The notes under the pieces were generated by a model that was given only the letters and a program-made list of their open reading frames with translations, did not search any database and was not told where the DNA came from. Made by a program: the position numbers and the translations under genes. A stretch of DNA of 64,000 bases, from assembly GCA_045132775.1 (NCBI GenBank), contig JBGUSX010000116.1, positions 29,886-93,885 on the forward strand, in the 5' to 3' direction. Position 1 is the stretch's first letter; every line of letters starts with the position of its first letter. This DNA comes from SVTX01 sp045132775 (GTDB lineage: Bacteria > Bacillota > Clostridia > Oscillospirales > CAG-272). Shown here in pieces: positions 16,239-25,098 of this stretch.

Positions 16239-16788
16239 TCTTCTTTCCCTCCACTGCGGCAATTAGTAGCTTTTTTCCTCGGCTCAGTCTTGTATACACC
16301 GTTTTTTCGGATATGCCCATAAGCCCGGCTATATCCTTTACACTCATATCTTGGGAATAGTGGTAGAGGAGCGTCAGACTGTACTTTTCATCCAGCTCCC
16401 CAATAGCCTTTACGACTTGATCGTAGTTTTCCCTTATTGATAATGACTCAAAGAAGTCCTTGTCGGAGACGTCGCAATACTCGTCGCCCAAGGGATCCAC
16501 TCGCTTGTAATCCGCAATAAAGCTGTTGGCTTCATTGGCGGCAATAGAAAGAACGTAAGCTCTCAGTTCCTTTTCAGAAGCTCCGAGATCGATCTTCTTT
16601 ATGTATTTGCATATCTTCAAAAAAGCGTTCTGAAGCACGTCCTCTGCGTCGCTCTCATAGCTTTTTATCCCGGCTCTCTTGAGCCTTTCTTTAGCTATAC
16701 GCATCATTGCGTTGTGATAGCGATCAAATAAGTATTCTATTTTCGGTTTGTCTTCTCTATCGACCTGAGAAATCAGAAATAACAGCAT
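16231..16788 (-). CDS. RNA polymerase sigma factor, ECF type
   Basis: This 185-residue protein contains region 2 (EYLFDRYHNAMMRIAKERL, then DAEDVLQNAFLKICKYI) and region 4 with the helix-turn-helix SVKDIAGLMGISEKTVYTRLSRGK. Length and domain content are those of ECF sigma factors. It lies at the head of a two-gene unit with its membrane-bound partner. A near-identical promoter stands before it and before the exported operon, so it most likely activates itself and that operon. No SnoaL or other C-terminal extension is present. Confidence 0.93.
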   Translation of the reverse strand: MLLFLISQVDREDKPKIEYLFDRYHNAMMRIAKERLKRAGIKSYESDAEDVLQNAFLKICKYIKKIDLGASEKELRAYVLSIAANEANSFIADYKRVDPLGDEYCDVSDKDFFESLSIRENYDQVVKAIGELDEKYSLTLLYHYSQDMSVKDIAGLMGISEKTVYTRLSRGKKLLIAAVEGKKNV

Positions 16789-16857
16789 ATTTTCATTTCC
16801 GCATCAAAAAGGGATAGAAAAGCCCCTTTTGGCACGGTTTTATCCTCTCTCATAATA

Positions 16858-16888
16858 TAATACCGATTTTTTTCTCTTTTTTCTTCAA
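16858..16888 (-). promoter_or_regulatory. Predicted autoregulated ECF-sigma promoter of the sigma gene
   Basis: On the minus strand TTGAAGAAAAA (16878-16888) and TCGGTATTA (16858-16866) are 11 bases apart, followed by TATTATGA. This matches the site at 15496-15526 in both blocks and in spacing. Confidence 0.75.
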
Positions 16889-16922
16889 ATTTTCAAAAAT
16901 ATTTAAAAAATTTTTTATCATA

Positions 16923-17055
16923 CAAAAAAATACGCACAGCAAGTCCTTTTCAGACAACCGTGCGCGTACGTTTTATTTTGAGATCAAGCTATAGACTGTC
17001 ACCCGCAACAAAATACCGCGTAATTGTCGGGCTAACGTGGGATCTTTTCCCCTGT
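16923..17055 (-). ncRNA. Candidate small RNA of about 130 nt
   Basis: A sigma-A-like promoter (17062-17091) and a terminator-like hairpin (arms 16931-16937 and 16960-16968) with seven T residues enclose a stretch with no convincing frame. The transcript would carry an internal hairpin CCCGACAA/TTGTTGCGGG (about 16998-17033) and AAAAGATC/GATCTC segments that can pair. Size and layout would suit a 6S-like or other regulatory RNA, but I do not recognise a family. The rest of the 433-base gap between the sigma gene and the MBOAT gene holds the two promoters and nothing else I can support. Confidence 0.45.
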
Positions 17056-17061
17056 GGCTAT

Positions 17062-17091
17062 ATTTTAACACATCCACAGGCCGTATGTCAA
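17062..17091 (-). promoter_or_regulatory. Sigma-A-like promoter for the candidate small RNA
   Basis: TTGACA (17086-17091) and TAAAAT (17062-17067) on the minus strand are 18 bases apart. A CCTGTGG/CCACAGG inverted repeat (17051-17080) overlaps the -10 region. Confidence 0.55.
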
Positions 17092-17142
17092 TAGCACTTA
17101 AATTATTTACTATTTATTTACTATTATTTGCGGTGGGGACTA

Positions 17143-17171
17143 TTGAAAAGATTTTTTTGGTATGGTATAAT
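17143..17171 (+). promoter_or_regulatory. Sigma-A promoter of the MBOAT-DHHW operon
   Basis: TTGAAA (17143-17148) and TATAAT (17166-17171) are 17 bases apart. Confidence 0.8.
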
Positions 17172-17221
17172 TTATGTTGTACACTTCAAAATCTGACATT
17201 GCAATTGCAAGAGGTAAATAA

Positions 17222-18664
17222 ATGGTATTTTCGAGTCTGTTTTTTGTTTTTTTCTTCCTTGTTGTTTCTTACGGGGCTTATTTTGCCGCCAGAAAAATGA
17301 AAACGAGGAATATTATTTTACTCGTCTCATCGCTGATATTCTACGCGTGGGGCGGTCCTGCGCTCGTCCTGCTCCTCTGTCTTATGACATTTATCTGCTG
17401 GATCGGTGCGCTTATTATTGAACAGAATACTTTTCCGAGGCTAAGGCTTGCTCTTTGCTGGATAACGGCGGCTATATGCATTGCCATTCTCTTTATTTTC
17501 AAATACGCAGGATTTACGCTCTCGGTCACTTACTCTATCTTCGGTATTGAGTCTGCTATTCCCTCCATTGCCCTTCCTATCGGAATCTCCTTCTACACCT
17601 TCCAGCTCATCTCCTACGTCATTGACGTTTATCGCGGTGAGGTCGAGGCGCAGAAGCGTTACTGGCTCTTGCTCCTCTACGCGTCACTCTTCCATCAGTG
17701 CATTGCGGGTCCTATCGTCCGCTACGCTGACGTTAACGATGATATCAACAACCGCGTTGTGACTCTTGACGAGGTGAGCCGCGGTATATCGCGCTTCTCG
17801 GTTGGTCTTGCAAAAAAGGCTTTGCTTGCCAACGGCTGCGGTGTAATTACAGACACTATCTTCAACCAAAACGGTGTTATGATGGGTGCTGAGGGCATTT
17901 CCGCGCTCCCAAGTGCCGCAATACTCTTAGCCTCGCTTTGCTACATGCTTCAGCTTTATCTCGACTTCTCGGCTTACTCGGATATGGCTATCGGTATGGG
18001 TCTTATGGTCGGATTCCACTACAAAGAGAATTTCAACTACCCCTATATTGCTCACAGTGCGACGGACTTCTGGAGACGCTGGCACATGTCCCTCTCCTCA
18101 TTCTTCCGCGATTACGTTTACATACCTCTCGGCGGAAACAGAGTTTCTGTTCCCCGTCACATACTCAACATGTTCTGCGTCTGGGCACTTACGGGAATAT
18201 GGCACGGCGCAAACTGGAACTACATTTTATGGGGACTATACTGGTTCCTCTTCCTCGTGCTTGAAAAGTATCTTATCAAGCCGAAAAAGGACCCGAAGCT
18301 TTTGCCGAGGATGGTTGGAGTTGCGCTTACTCTCATCGTGACCTTCTTCTCGACTATGCTCTTTAAGTTCAACGACCTTGCGGCACTCGGACAGGCTGTT
18401 GCCAACATTTTCGTCTCGAACGGCAAGGGATTTTCCGACACTGCGACAGACCTTTTGTTCAAGAATAATATTTTCTTCCTTTTAACTGCGATCCTTGCCT
18501 GCACACCTATTATCCCTGCGATAAGAGATCTTTGTAAGAAAAACATAATAAGTGAGCGTATCTGCGTTGCCGTCTCGACGGTTACTCCCGTTTTGCTTAT
18601 TATCGTTTCCGCGTTTGCGCTTGCGGGCGACAGCTACAATCCTTTCCTTTATTTCCAATTCTGA
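17222..18664 (+). CDS. MBOAT-family O-acyltransferase (AlgI-like)
   Basis: This 480-residue protein has about eleven membrane segments and the MBOAT signature: LYLDFSAYSDMAIG, then FWRRWHMSLSSFFRDYVYIPLGGNR, and LTGIWHGANW with the presumed catalytic His328. Such proteins pass acyl groups, usually acetyl, across the membrane to cell-surface polysaccharides or peptidoglycan. The DHHW-family partner follows directly, as in many Firmicutes two-gene systems. The acceptor polymer cannot be told from sequence. AGAGGT precedes the ATG. Confidence 0.92.
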   Translation: MVFSSLFFVFFFLVVSYGAYFAARKMKTRNIILLVSSLIFYAWGGPALVLLLCLMTFICWIGALIIEQNTFPRLRLALCWITAAICIAILFIFKYAGFTLSVTYSIFGIESAIPSIALPIGISFYTFQLISYVIDVYRGEVEAQKRYWLLLLYASLFHQCIAGPIVRYADVNDDINNRVVTLDEVSRGISRFSVGLAKKALLANGCGVITDTIFNQNGVMMGAEGISALPSAAILLASLCYMLQLYLDFSAYSDMAIGMGLMVGFHYKENFNYPYIAHSATDFWRRWHMSLSSFFRDYVYIPLGGNRVSVPRHILNMFCVWALTGIWHGANWNYILWGLYWFLFLVLEKYLIKPKKDPKLLPRMVGVALTLIVTFFSTMLFKFNDLAALGQAVANIFVSNGKGFSDTATDLLFKNNIFFLLTAILACTPIIPAIRDLCKKNIISERICVAVSTVTPVLLIIVSAFALAGDSYNPFLYFQF

Positions 18665-18791
18665 CTGAGGAATGCGTGAAGGTTAAATCCACTTGATAGG
18701 AAGAAATGCTTTTTCACGCATGACTTTTGCCTTGCGGCAAAACTCACCGAAAATATTTATGCCGCCTTTGGCGGCGGAATCGAGATTAATT

Positions 18792-20054
18792 ATGGATAAA
18801 TTCTATGAAAAGAGCGCGAAGCTCAAGATAATTCTCGCCGTCTCGGTCACTGTTCTGCTATTTATCATCGGGCTTGCTTTCTTTGCCCGTCCCACTATTT
18901 CCGAGAACGAAAAGCGCGAGCTGACCAAGTTTCCGAAGTTCACCTTTGAGGCGTTTTTATCGGGTGAATATACCTCGCAGATAAGTCTTTGGTTTTCCGA
19001 CACCTATCCCCTGCGCGAGCCTATGATCGAGGCTAACGGTATGATCCAGGAGCTTCACGGCATCCGCGACGAGCAGGTTATCGGCGGCGGCGAGGCTGAC
19101 GACATTCCCGCAGGTCCTGCCGACATTGTCTTCAACCCGACCGACGACGGTAAGGGTGAGGGATTTGAGGGCATGTACCTCAACGGTGACACCGCTTATC
19201 AGCTTTACTTCTTCAACAAGCAAAACTCCGACTCATACGTTGCTCTGATCAACAAATTTGCCGCGAGCGTTGAGGGTAAGGCTCAGGTTTACGATATGAT
19301 CGTTCCCCTGCACTATCAGATCGCCCTTTCAAAGGAGACGGTCGACAAATACGGAGCTTCGGACTGCAAAGAGGCTATAGACTACATGTACGGCAATCTT
19401 TCGGACAGCATCATCTCGGTCGACACTCTTCCGAATCTCATTTCTCACAACGACGAATACCTCTATTTCCGCACCGACCATCACTGGACGGCGAGGGGCG
19501 CATATTACGCTTATCTTGCCTTTTGCGAGGAAAAAGGCATTGAACCGACGGACCTTGAGTCCTATCGGCGTCTTGAATTCAAAGGCTTCCTTGGTACCTT
19601 CTACGCGAACGCAAAGCAGCCGGTTGCAATGAAGCAAAATCCCGACTACGTTGAGGCATTTGTGCCTATGGGTACGAATGAAGAGGTCGTTTACGATTCG
19701 AACGGCAACAAGATCGCCGAATACGCGATAGTTTACACCAAAGCCGATAAGTACGACGCAGGCAAGAAATATACCGCGTTCATCGGCGGAGACCAGCCGC
19801 TTATTGAGATTCACAACCCGAACGTTGCCGATGGCTCGTCTGTTGTGGTCGTTAAGGAATCCTACGGAAACGCGTTTATTCCTTTCCTTGTTGATTCTTA
19901 TGAGCACGTTTACGTTATCGACTACCGTCAGTGGAGCGGGGATCTTGCTGATTTCGTTATTTCAAAAGGAATTGACGACGTTCTTTTCCTGAACGTTGTA
20001 AGCAATACCTCGACGTCCGCGAGACTTAAGGAGCTCTCCAAAATTATTAAATAA
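18792..20054 (+). CDS. DHHW-family protein (AlgX/AlgJ-like), partner of MBOAT
   Basis: This 420-residue protein is held in the membrane by an N-terminal helix (ILAVSVTVLLFIIGLAFF) and has an extracytoplasmic SGNH-hydrolase-like domain. The name-giving motif DHHW is at residues 229-232 and the conserved VKESYGNAFIPFL follows. The family is thought to complete transfer of acetyl groups delivered by the MBOAT protein to an extracellular glycan. The ATG at 18792 gives a clean signal anchor; the longer frame would begin in non-coding hairpin sequence. The 127-base gap after the MBOAT gene contains two small hairpins but no strong promoter. Confidence 0.9.
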   Translation: MDKFYEKSAKLKIILAVSVTVLLFIIGLAFFARPTISENEKRELTKFPKFTFEAFLSGEYTSQISLWFSDTYPLREPMIEANGMIQELHGIRDEQVIGGGEADDIPAGPADIVFNPTDDGKGEGFEGMYLNGDTAYQLYFFNKQNSDSYVALINKFAASVEGKAQVYDMIVPLHYQIALSKETVDKYGASDCKEAIDYMYGNLSDSIISVDTLPNLISHNDEYLYFRTDHHWTARGAYYAYLAFCEEKGIEPTDLESYRRLEFKGFLGTFYANAKQPVAMKQNPDYVEAFVPMGTNEEVVYDSNGNKIAEYAIVYTKADKYDAGKKYTAFIGGDQPLIEIHNPNVADGSSVVVVKESYGNAFIPFLVDSYEHVYVIDYRQWSGDLADFVISKGIDDVLFLNVVSNTSTSARLKELSKIIK

Positions 20055-20056
20055 AC

Positions 20057-20090
20057 AAAAAAATCCCGACGCTGTGCGTCGGGATTTTTT
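20057..20090. terminator. Bidirectional terminator between the DHHW gene and fakA
   Basis: The stem AAATCCCGACGC/GCGTCGGGATTT with loop TGT has A and T tracts on both sides and serves both converging genes. Confidence 0.92.
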
Positions 20091-20092
20091 CC

Positions 20093-21739
20093 TTATTCAA
20101 CTGAAATGATGTAATCGTAGAGGGGCTGTCCGCCGTAGAGGACTGCGACCTCACATGAAATTCCGAGCTTCTCCGATATTTTTGCTCCGAATTCCTCTGC
20201 TCTCTCCTCGCTCACTCCCTCACCGTAGAACACGGTGACGTAGGATGCGCCTGTCATTCCTCTGATAAGCTGCTTTGCACAGCTGAAGCTATCGTTGGAT
20301 ACGCATGCGATCTTTCCTTCAACAAGTCCGAGGTACTGTCCCTTGGTGATGCTGAAGCGGTCGATCTGCGTGTCTCTTACCGCGAAGGTTACTGACATAG
20401 ACGTTACCATTGCCATAGCTTCCTTCATCTCTGCGACGATCTCATCGGGCTCTCCGTCGGGGTTGTATGCGATCATTGCGCTCATACCCTGGGGAACGGT
20501 CTCTGTCGGGATAACGATGACCTTTCTCTCGGTTACGATCTGCGATGCCTGATTTGCTACCATGCAGATATTCTTGTTATTGGGAAGAATGAACACGTAC
20601 TCCGAGGGGGTCTTCATAACCGCATCGATGATATCCTGCGTTGAGGGGTTCATCGTCTGTCCACCTGTGATTATGTTATCAACTCCGACGTCGGTGAACA
20701 TTGCGCTGACGCCCTCGCCCATACACACGCTTACAAAGCCGTACTTCTTTTCGATAGTTACCGTCTTTTTCTCGGGTGCGGGTGCTTCTGCGCTCTTGCT
20801 TTCCGAAACAAGCTCTGTATGCTGATTTCTCATATTCTCGATCTTGACGGTCGCAAGGCTACCGAATTCGATTGCCTTTGTCAGTACCGCACCGGGATCG
20901 TTAGTATGGATATGGAGCTTGATTATGCTCTCGTCGTCAACGAAAACTGCACTGTCGCCTATGCTCTTGATGAACTCATAGAGCTCGCCCGAGGTGTCCT
21001 CGCCGAGATACTTTTCATTCTTATCAACGATACACTCGGTGCAATATCCGAACTTGATATCCTCGCTATTAAAGTCCGAGAAGTCTGCGGCGATCTTCGC
21101 CTCGCTGACTCCCTCTTTCTTTTCGGCAACGTAAGGGTTACCGTCAAGTGCGGCTACCATACCCTGAAGAACGCATACAAATCCTGCGCCTCCTGCGTCA
21201 ACTACTCCTGTCTGCTTAAGTACGGGGAGCATTTCGGGGGTCTGTGCCAATGCGTCCTCTGCTCCTTTGAGTACAACATCAAAAAGCTTCTTTACGCCTA
21301 TTCTCTTATTTGCAAGGTAAGCCTTCTCTGCTTCCTCGCCGCTGAGTCTCATAACCGTGAGTATCGTTCCCTCTGTGGGCTTCATTACTGCGCGGTACGC
21401 CTCTGTCGTTCCTCTCTTGAGTGCCTCGACAAGCTCGCCTGCTCCAGCCTCGTCAACTCCCTTGAGTGCCTTTCCGACACCTCTGAAGAAGAGCGACAGG
21501 ATCGCGCCGGAGTTTCCTCTTGCACTTCTGAGCATAAGTCCCGCGATCTTCTCTGCGGTCTCGCCGACTCCTGCGGTCTCTGCGTTGCCGACCGTGCTCA
21601 TTGTGAGGCTCATATTTATTCCCGTATCTCCGTCCGGAACGGGAAATACGTTGAGGTTATTTATCTCCTCCATTTTATTCGAGAGCAATGCCGCTCCCGA
21701 CTCTGCCATGCTTCGATACAAGCTTCCTGTGATCTTCAT
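20093..21739 (-). CDS. fakA: Fatty acid kinase catalytic subunit FakA (DAK2 domain)
   Basis: This 548-residue protein has an N-terminal DAK2 domain with the nucleotide-binding motif NLNVFPVPDGDTGIN and ARGNSGAI, a central part with VVDAGGAGFVCVLQG, and a C-terminal FakA domain. It phosphorylates fatty acids held by a FakB protein, feeding PlsX/PlsY phospholipid synthesis. The neighbouring FakB gene lies 21 bases upstream in the same orientation, which supports FakA over glycerone kinase. Length is normal. Confidence 0.93.
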   Translation of the reverse strand: MKITGSLYRSMAESGAALLSNKMEEINNLNVFPVPDGDTGINMSLTMSTVGNAETAGVGETAEKIAGLMLRSARGNSGAILSLFFRGVGKALKGVDEAGAGELVEALKRGTTEAYRAVMKPTEGTILTVMRLSGEEAEKAYLANKRIGVKKLFDVVLKGAEDALAQTPEMLPVLKQTGVVDAGGAGFVCVLQGMVAALDGNPYVAEKKEGVSEAKIAADFSDFNSEDIKFGYCTECIVDKNEKYLGEDTSGELYEFIKSIGDSAVFVDDESIIKLHIHTNDPGAVLTKAIEFGSLATVKIENMRNQHTELVSESKSAEAPAPEKKTVTIEKKYGFVSVCMGEGVSAMFTDVGVDNIITGGQTMNPSTQDIIDAVMKTPSEYVFILPNNKNICMVANQASQIVTERKVIVIPTETVPQGMSAMIAYNPDGEPDEIVAEMKEAMAMVTSMSVTFAVRDTQIDRFSITKGQYLGLVEGKIACVSNDSFSCAKQLIRGMTGASYVTVFYGEGVSEERAEEFGAKISEKLGISCEVAVLYGGQPLYDYIISVE

Positions 21740-21760
21740 ATCAAAATCTCCCAGTGTTTA

Positions 21761-22624
21761 TTATCTTTCGTTCGCTACGAAGAAAAGTGCGAGTGTTCCG
21801 GGGCCCGAGTGTGCGCCGATGACCGGTCCTACGTAGTCGATGAGTATATCGGTAATTCCGAATTCCGCGGTAACCATATCCGCGAGCTTCTTTGCGTCGT
21901 CATAGCAATCTCCGTGACAGATATACACTGTCTGTCCCTCAGGGTTGATCGCCGACTTTTTCATATTCTCGACGAGAGCTCTGATGGATGCCTCTCTTCC
22001 GCGTGCCTTTGCTACGTTGATAAGCTTTCCTGCGTTGTCAACGTGCATAACGGGCTTTATCTGGAGCACTGTTCCCATTACTGCGGTTGCCGCAGATACG
22101 CGTCCTCCGCGCTTTAAGAAGAAGAGATCCTCTACTGTGAACCAGTGCGCGAGGTTGAGACGGGTATCCTCGAGATACTTCTTAAGCTCGTCTACCGTTG
22201 CGCCCTCTTTCTTTTTATCGACTGCATACTTTACGAAGAGTCCCTGACCGAGTGCGGCGCAAAGTGAATCGACTGTGAGTATCTTACATTCGGGATACTT
22301 TTCCATTACATCCTCTGCGGCATTCTTTCCCGCCATATAGGTTGCTGAAAGTCCCGATGAAAAACCGATATAGATTATATCCTTACCCTCTTTCGCGATC
22401 TCCTCAAATACTGCGCAAAAGCTTTCCATATTTGCCGCTGAGGTCTTTACGGCGCGCTTGTCTCGCAGATAGCCGTAAAATTCCTTAGGCTCTATCTCGT
22501 GATTGAGAAAGCTTCCGACACCATCGATAGTTACTTCAAGCGAGAGCACCTTTATTCCCCACTCTTCTACAAGGTTGCGGGGAAGGTCGCACGAGGAGTC
22601 TGTAACAATTACGTATTCTTTCAT
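21761..22624 (-). CDS. fakB: DegV-family fatty-acid-binding protein FakB
   Basis: This 287-residue protein has the DegV fold with YVIVTDSSCDLP at the N-terminus, KTSAANMESF and IGFSSGLSATY in the ligand-binding region, and HSGPGTLALFFV at the end. FakB proteins carry the acyl chain that FakA phosphorylates. It is the first gene of a fakB-fakA unit with a consensus promoter and a palindrome near the transcription start. Chain preference (saturated or unsaturated) cannot be told from sequence. Confidence 0.92.
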   Translation of the reverse strand: MKEYVIVTDSSCDLPRNLVEEWGIKVLSLEVTIDGVGSFLNHEIEPKEFYGYLRDKRAVKTSAANMESFCAVFEEIAKEGKDIIYIGFSSGLSATYMAGKNAAEDVMEKYPECKILTVDSLCAALGQGLFVKYAVDKKKEGATVDELKKYLEDTRLNLAHWFTVEDLFFLKRGGRVSAATAVMGTVLQIKPVMHVDNAGKLINVAKARGREASIRALVENMKKSAINPEGQTVYICHGDCYDDAKKLADMVTAEFGITDILIDYVGPVIGAHSGPGTLALFFVANER

Positions 22625-22720
22625 TTTTCCTCCTTGTCGGTCCGATACGTGCGTTTACCTATCACATGTTTCGGATGTATCAGTTTTATGATGTTGACTT
22701 GTCAACACTTCATCTTAAAT

Positions 22721-22749
22721 ATTATACACTATATTCTTCCATTTGTCAA
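22721..22749 (-). promoter_or_regulatory. Sigma-A promoter of fakB-fakA
   Basis: TTGACA (22744-22749) and TATAAT (22721-22726) on the minus strand are 17 bases apart. The palindrome TGTTGACTTGTCAACA (22692-22707) lies just downstream of the expected start of transcription. Confidence 0.88.
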
Positions 22750-22821
22750 TGCTTTTTAGGTATTTTTTGCTCTCACGGTCTTATTATAATATTAAATAGA
22801 CCTTTTCTTTGTCGTTTGCGG

Positions 22822-22850
22822 TTGACAAAGGTCGGCTATTGTGATAAAAT
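22822..22850 (+). promoter_or_regulatory. Sigma-A promoter of topB
   Basis: TTGACA (22822-22827) and TAAAAT (22845-22850) are 17 bases apart, divergent from the fakB promoter. Confidence 0.85.
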
Positions 22851-22886
22851 ATACTTGTTTGAAATCTTGCACGGAGTATTGAAAAA

Positions 22887-25037
22887 ATGACTGTTATCAT
22901 TGCAGAAAAGCCAAGCTTGGCGCGAAATATCGTTGAGGGAATACAGCAGATGTCGGGCTGCTCTCTAGGACGTAAAAACGGTTATTTTGAGGGTGGCGGC
23001 TACATTGTTACGTGGGCGTTCGGTCACCTTTTTTCTTTGTGCGATATTGAGGATTACACGTGCGGTGACCCCTCTGCGCGCTGGACTCTTGACAATCTTC
23101 CCTGCTTTCCCGACAGCTTCAGATTCAAGCTCAAGGTGGGTCCTGACAAAAAGGTAGACTCGGGTGTTGAGCGTCAGTTTATGACGATCAAATATCTTTG
23201 CTGTCGTGAGGACGTTGATTGCATCGTAAATGCGGGAGACTCCGATCGCGAGGGTGAGATCATCATTCGTCTTTGCGTTATGAACACGGGAGCGCTTGAT
23301 ATGGGTAACAAGTCCTTTATGCGTCTTTGGCTTCCCGACCAGACTCCCGAGACTATCGGCAAGGCTATTGCCGAGATGAAGGACGAGAACGAATACCAGA
23401 ATCTTGCCGACGAGGGATTTGCACGCACCTACATTGACTGGCTTTACGGTGTTAATCTCACGCGATATGCGACACTCAAGACGGGGATGCTATTGCGTGT
23501 CGGTCGCGTTATCGTTCCCATCGTTCGCGCGATATACGACAGAGATATGGCGATACGCAATTTCGTTCCCGACGTTTATTTTGCCGCGGTCTCCAAGGAG
23601 ATCACCAAGGGCGAGGAGATCGAGCTTGTCAGTAAGGTGAAGTTTGAAAAAGATCAGCTTGCCAAGTCCGAGGCTCTTTGCGCAAAATACAATGCAAGTC
23701 AGGCTATCGTTATTTCGAAAAAGACAAAAAAAGAAACGGTAAATCCCGGAAAACTCTTTTCCCTTTCAAAACTTCAGAACGTGTTGAGCAAAAAATACAA
23801 GATGAGTATGGCGGACAGCCTTGCTATCGTTCAGAAGCTTTACGAGGAGGGATATCTCACTTATCCCAGAACCAACTCCGAATACCTTGCAACAAATGAA
23901 AAGGACAAGGTCAAAAAGATAATCAATGCGATCAAGGGCTTGGGTTATCCCGTTGTCTTCAAAGATAAAAAGACTATATTCGATGATTCCAAGATCGAGA
24001 GCCACTCCGCTCTCACCCCGACGCACAAGATCCCCAAAAAAGAGCGTCTTTCCGAAAAGGAAATGCTCGTTTACCAGACGGTCTTCCGCCGTTTCGTGTC
24101 TGTCTTCTGTGAGGAGGAATGTCTTGCTCAAAAGACCGAGATCGTTATAGACGTTGGCGGCTACGAGCAGTTCACGCTTAAGGGTGTCATCATACTCCAA
24201 AAGGGATTTTTGCGCTTTGACGACTCCGAAAGAAAGGACAAGATCTTGCCTCCGCTTGAAAAGGGCGATCTTGTCAACATTGACTTCCATCCCGTAGAAA
24301 AGCAGACCTCCCCACCCAAGCACTACACTGTTGAAACTCTCAACAACTATCTGAAAAATCCCTTCCGCGAGGACAAGGCAGCAGCGGCGGAGCGTGCCGC
24401 ACAGTCGGCTGACGGCGAGGGGGTTGAAAATGATGAAGAGGATTACAGAGCAATATTCGAGGGTCTTGAGCTCGGAACCGAGGCAACGCGCACGGGAATT
24501 ATCGAAAACGCGATAAAATCGGGGTATATCAGTCTTAAAAAGGATGTTTACAACATTCTACCCGGTGGCGAATACCTTATTGAACAGCTTATGCAGATGA
24601 GGGTTCAGATGGATAAATACAAGACCAGCGAGCTCGGTCAGGCACTAAAGAAGGTCTACCGCGGAGACATTACGATAAATGACAGCGTTTCCCTTGCCTG
24701 CCGTGAGATCAGTGCGGTATTCGAGCACAAGAACGAGGCTCTTGAAACAGACACCGACACCGGCTTCTACGGAGATCACGTGGGTATTTGTCCCGTTTGC
24801 GGCAAAGAGGTAGTCAAGGGTCGATACGGTTACGGCTGTCTTGGATACAAGGAGGGCTGTAAATTCAGGATCGGCAGCTTTATTTGCAAGCGTCCGATCT
24901 CGATACAAAATGCAAGAAAGATCCTCTCTGACGGTATCTCATCCGAAATTCAGGGATTCATCTCGAAAAACGGAAAGCCGTTCAACGCAAAGCTGAAGCT
25001 TGACGGAGATAAGGTAATATTTGATTTTACAAAATAA
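22887..25037 (+). CDS. topB: Type IA DNA topoisomerase (topoisomerase III)
   Basis: This 716-residue enzyme relaxes and decatenates DNA by single-strand passage. The N-terminal TOPRIM domain shows IIAEKPSLARNI and DSDREGEII. The active-site tyrosine is Tyr326 in EEGYLTYPRTNSEYL, and GTEATRTGIIE follows. A C-terminal zinc-ribbon-like CPVCGKEV...CLGYKEGCKF segment ends the protein. The region around residues 490-520 is an acidic, alanine-rich insertion (AERAAQSADGEGVENDEED). It is a single-gene unit with its own promoter and terminator, which suits a chromosomal rather than plasmid copy. Confidence 0.93.
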   Translation: MTVIIAEKPSLARNIVEGIQQMSGCSLGRKNGYFEGGGYIVTWAFGHLFSLCDIEDYTCGDPSARWTLDNLPCFPDSFRFKLKVGPDKKVDSGVERQFMTIKYLCCREDVDCIVNAGDSDREGEIIIRLCVMNTGALDMGNKSFMRLWLPDQTPETIGKAIAEMKDENEYQNLADEGFARTYIDWLYGVNLTRYATLKTGMLLRVGRVIVPIVRAIYDRDMAIRNFVPDVYFAAVSKEITKGEEIELVSKVKFEKDQLAKSEALCAKYNASQAIVISKKTKKETVNPGKLFSLSKLQNVLSKKYKMSMADSLAIVQKLYEEGYLTYPRTNSEYLATNEKDKVKKIINAIKGLGYPVVFKDKKTIFDDSKIESHSALTPTHKIPKKERLSEKEMLVYQTVFRRFVSVFCEEECLAQKTEIVIDVGGYEQFTLKGVIILQKGFLRFDDSERKDKILPPLEKGDLVNIDFHPVEKQTSPPKHYTVETLNNYLKNPFREDKAAAAERAAQSADGEGVENDEEDYRAIFEGLELGTEATRTGIIENAIKSGYISLKKDVYNILPGGEYLIEQLMQMRVQMDKYKTSELGQALKKVYRGDITINDSVSLACREISAVFEHKNEALETDTDTGFYGDHVGICPVCGKEVVKGRYGYGCLGYKEGCKFRIGSFICKRPISIQNARKILSDGISSEIQGFISKNGKPFNAKLKLDGDKVIFDFTK

Positions 25038-25041
25038 CATA

Positions 25042-25075
25042 AAAGATCCCGTGGAACTTGCCACGGGATCTTTTA
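25042..25075. terminator. Bidirectional terminator after topB
   Basis: The perfect stem AAAAGATCCCGTGG/CCACGGGATCTTTT serves topB and the converging surface-protein gene. Confidence 0.93.
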
Positions 25076-25098
25076 TGTATTGTCATTGATTGGATTTA

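Noticed and set aside
20819..22117. Open frame of 432 codons on the plus strand across fakA and fakB
   Set aside because: It is antisense to two well-identified genes, is rich in Cys and Leu without domain features, and lacks a start signal.
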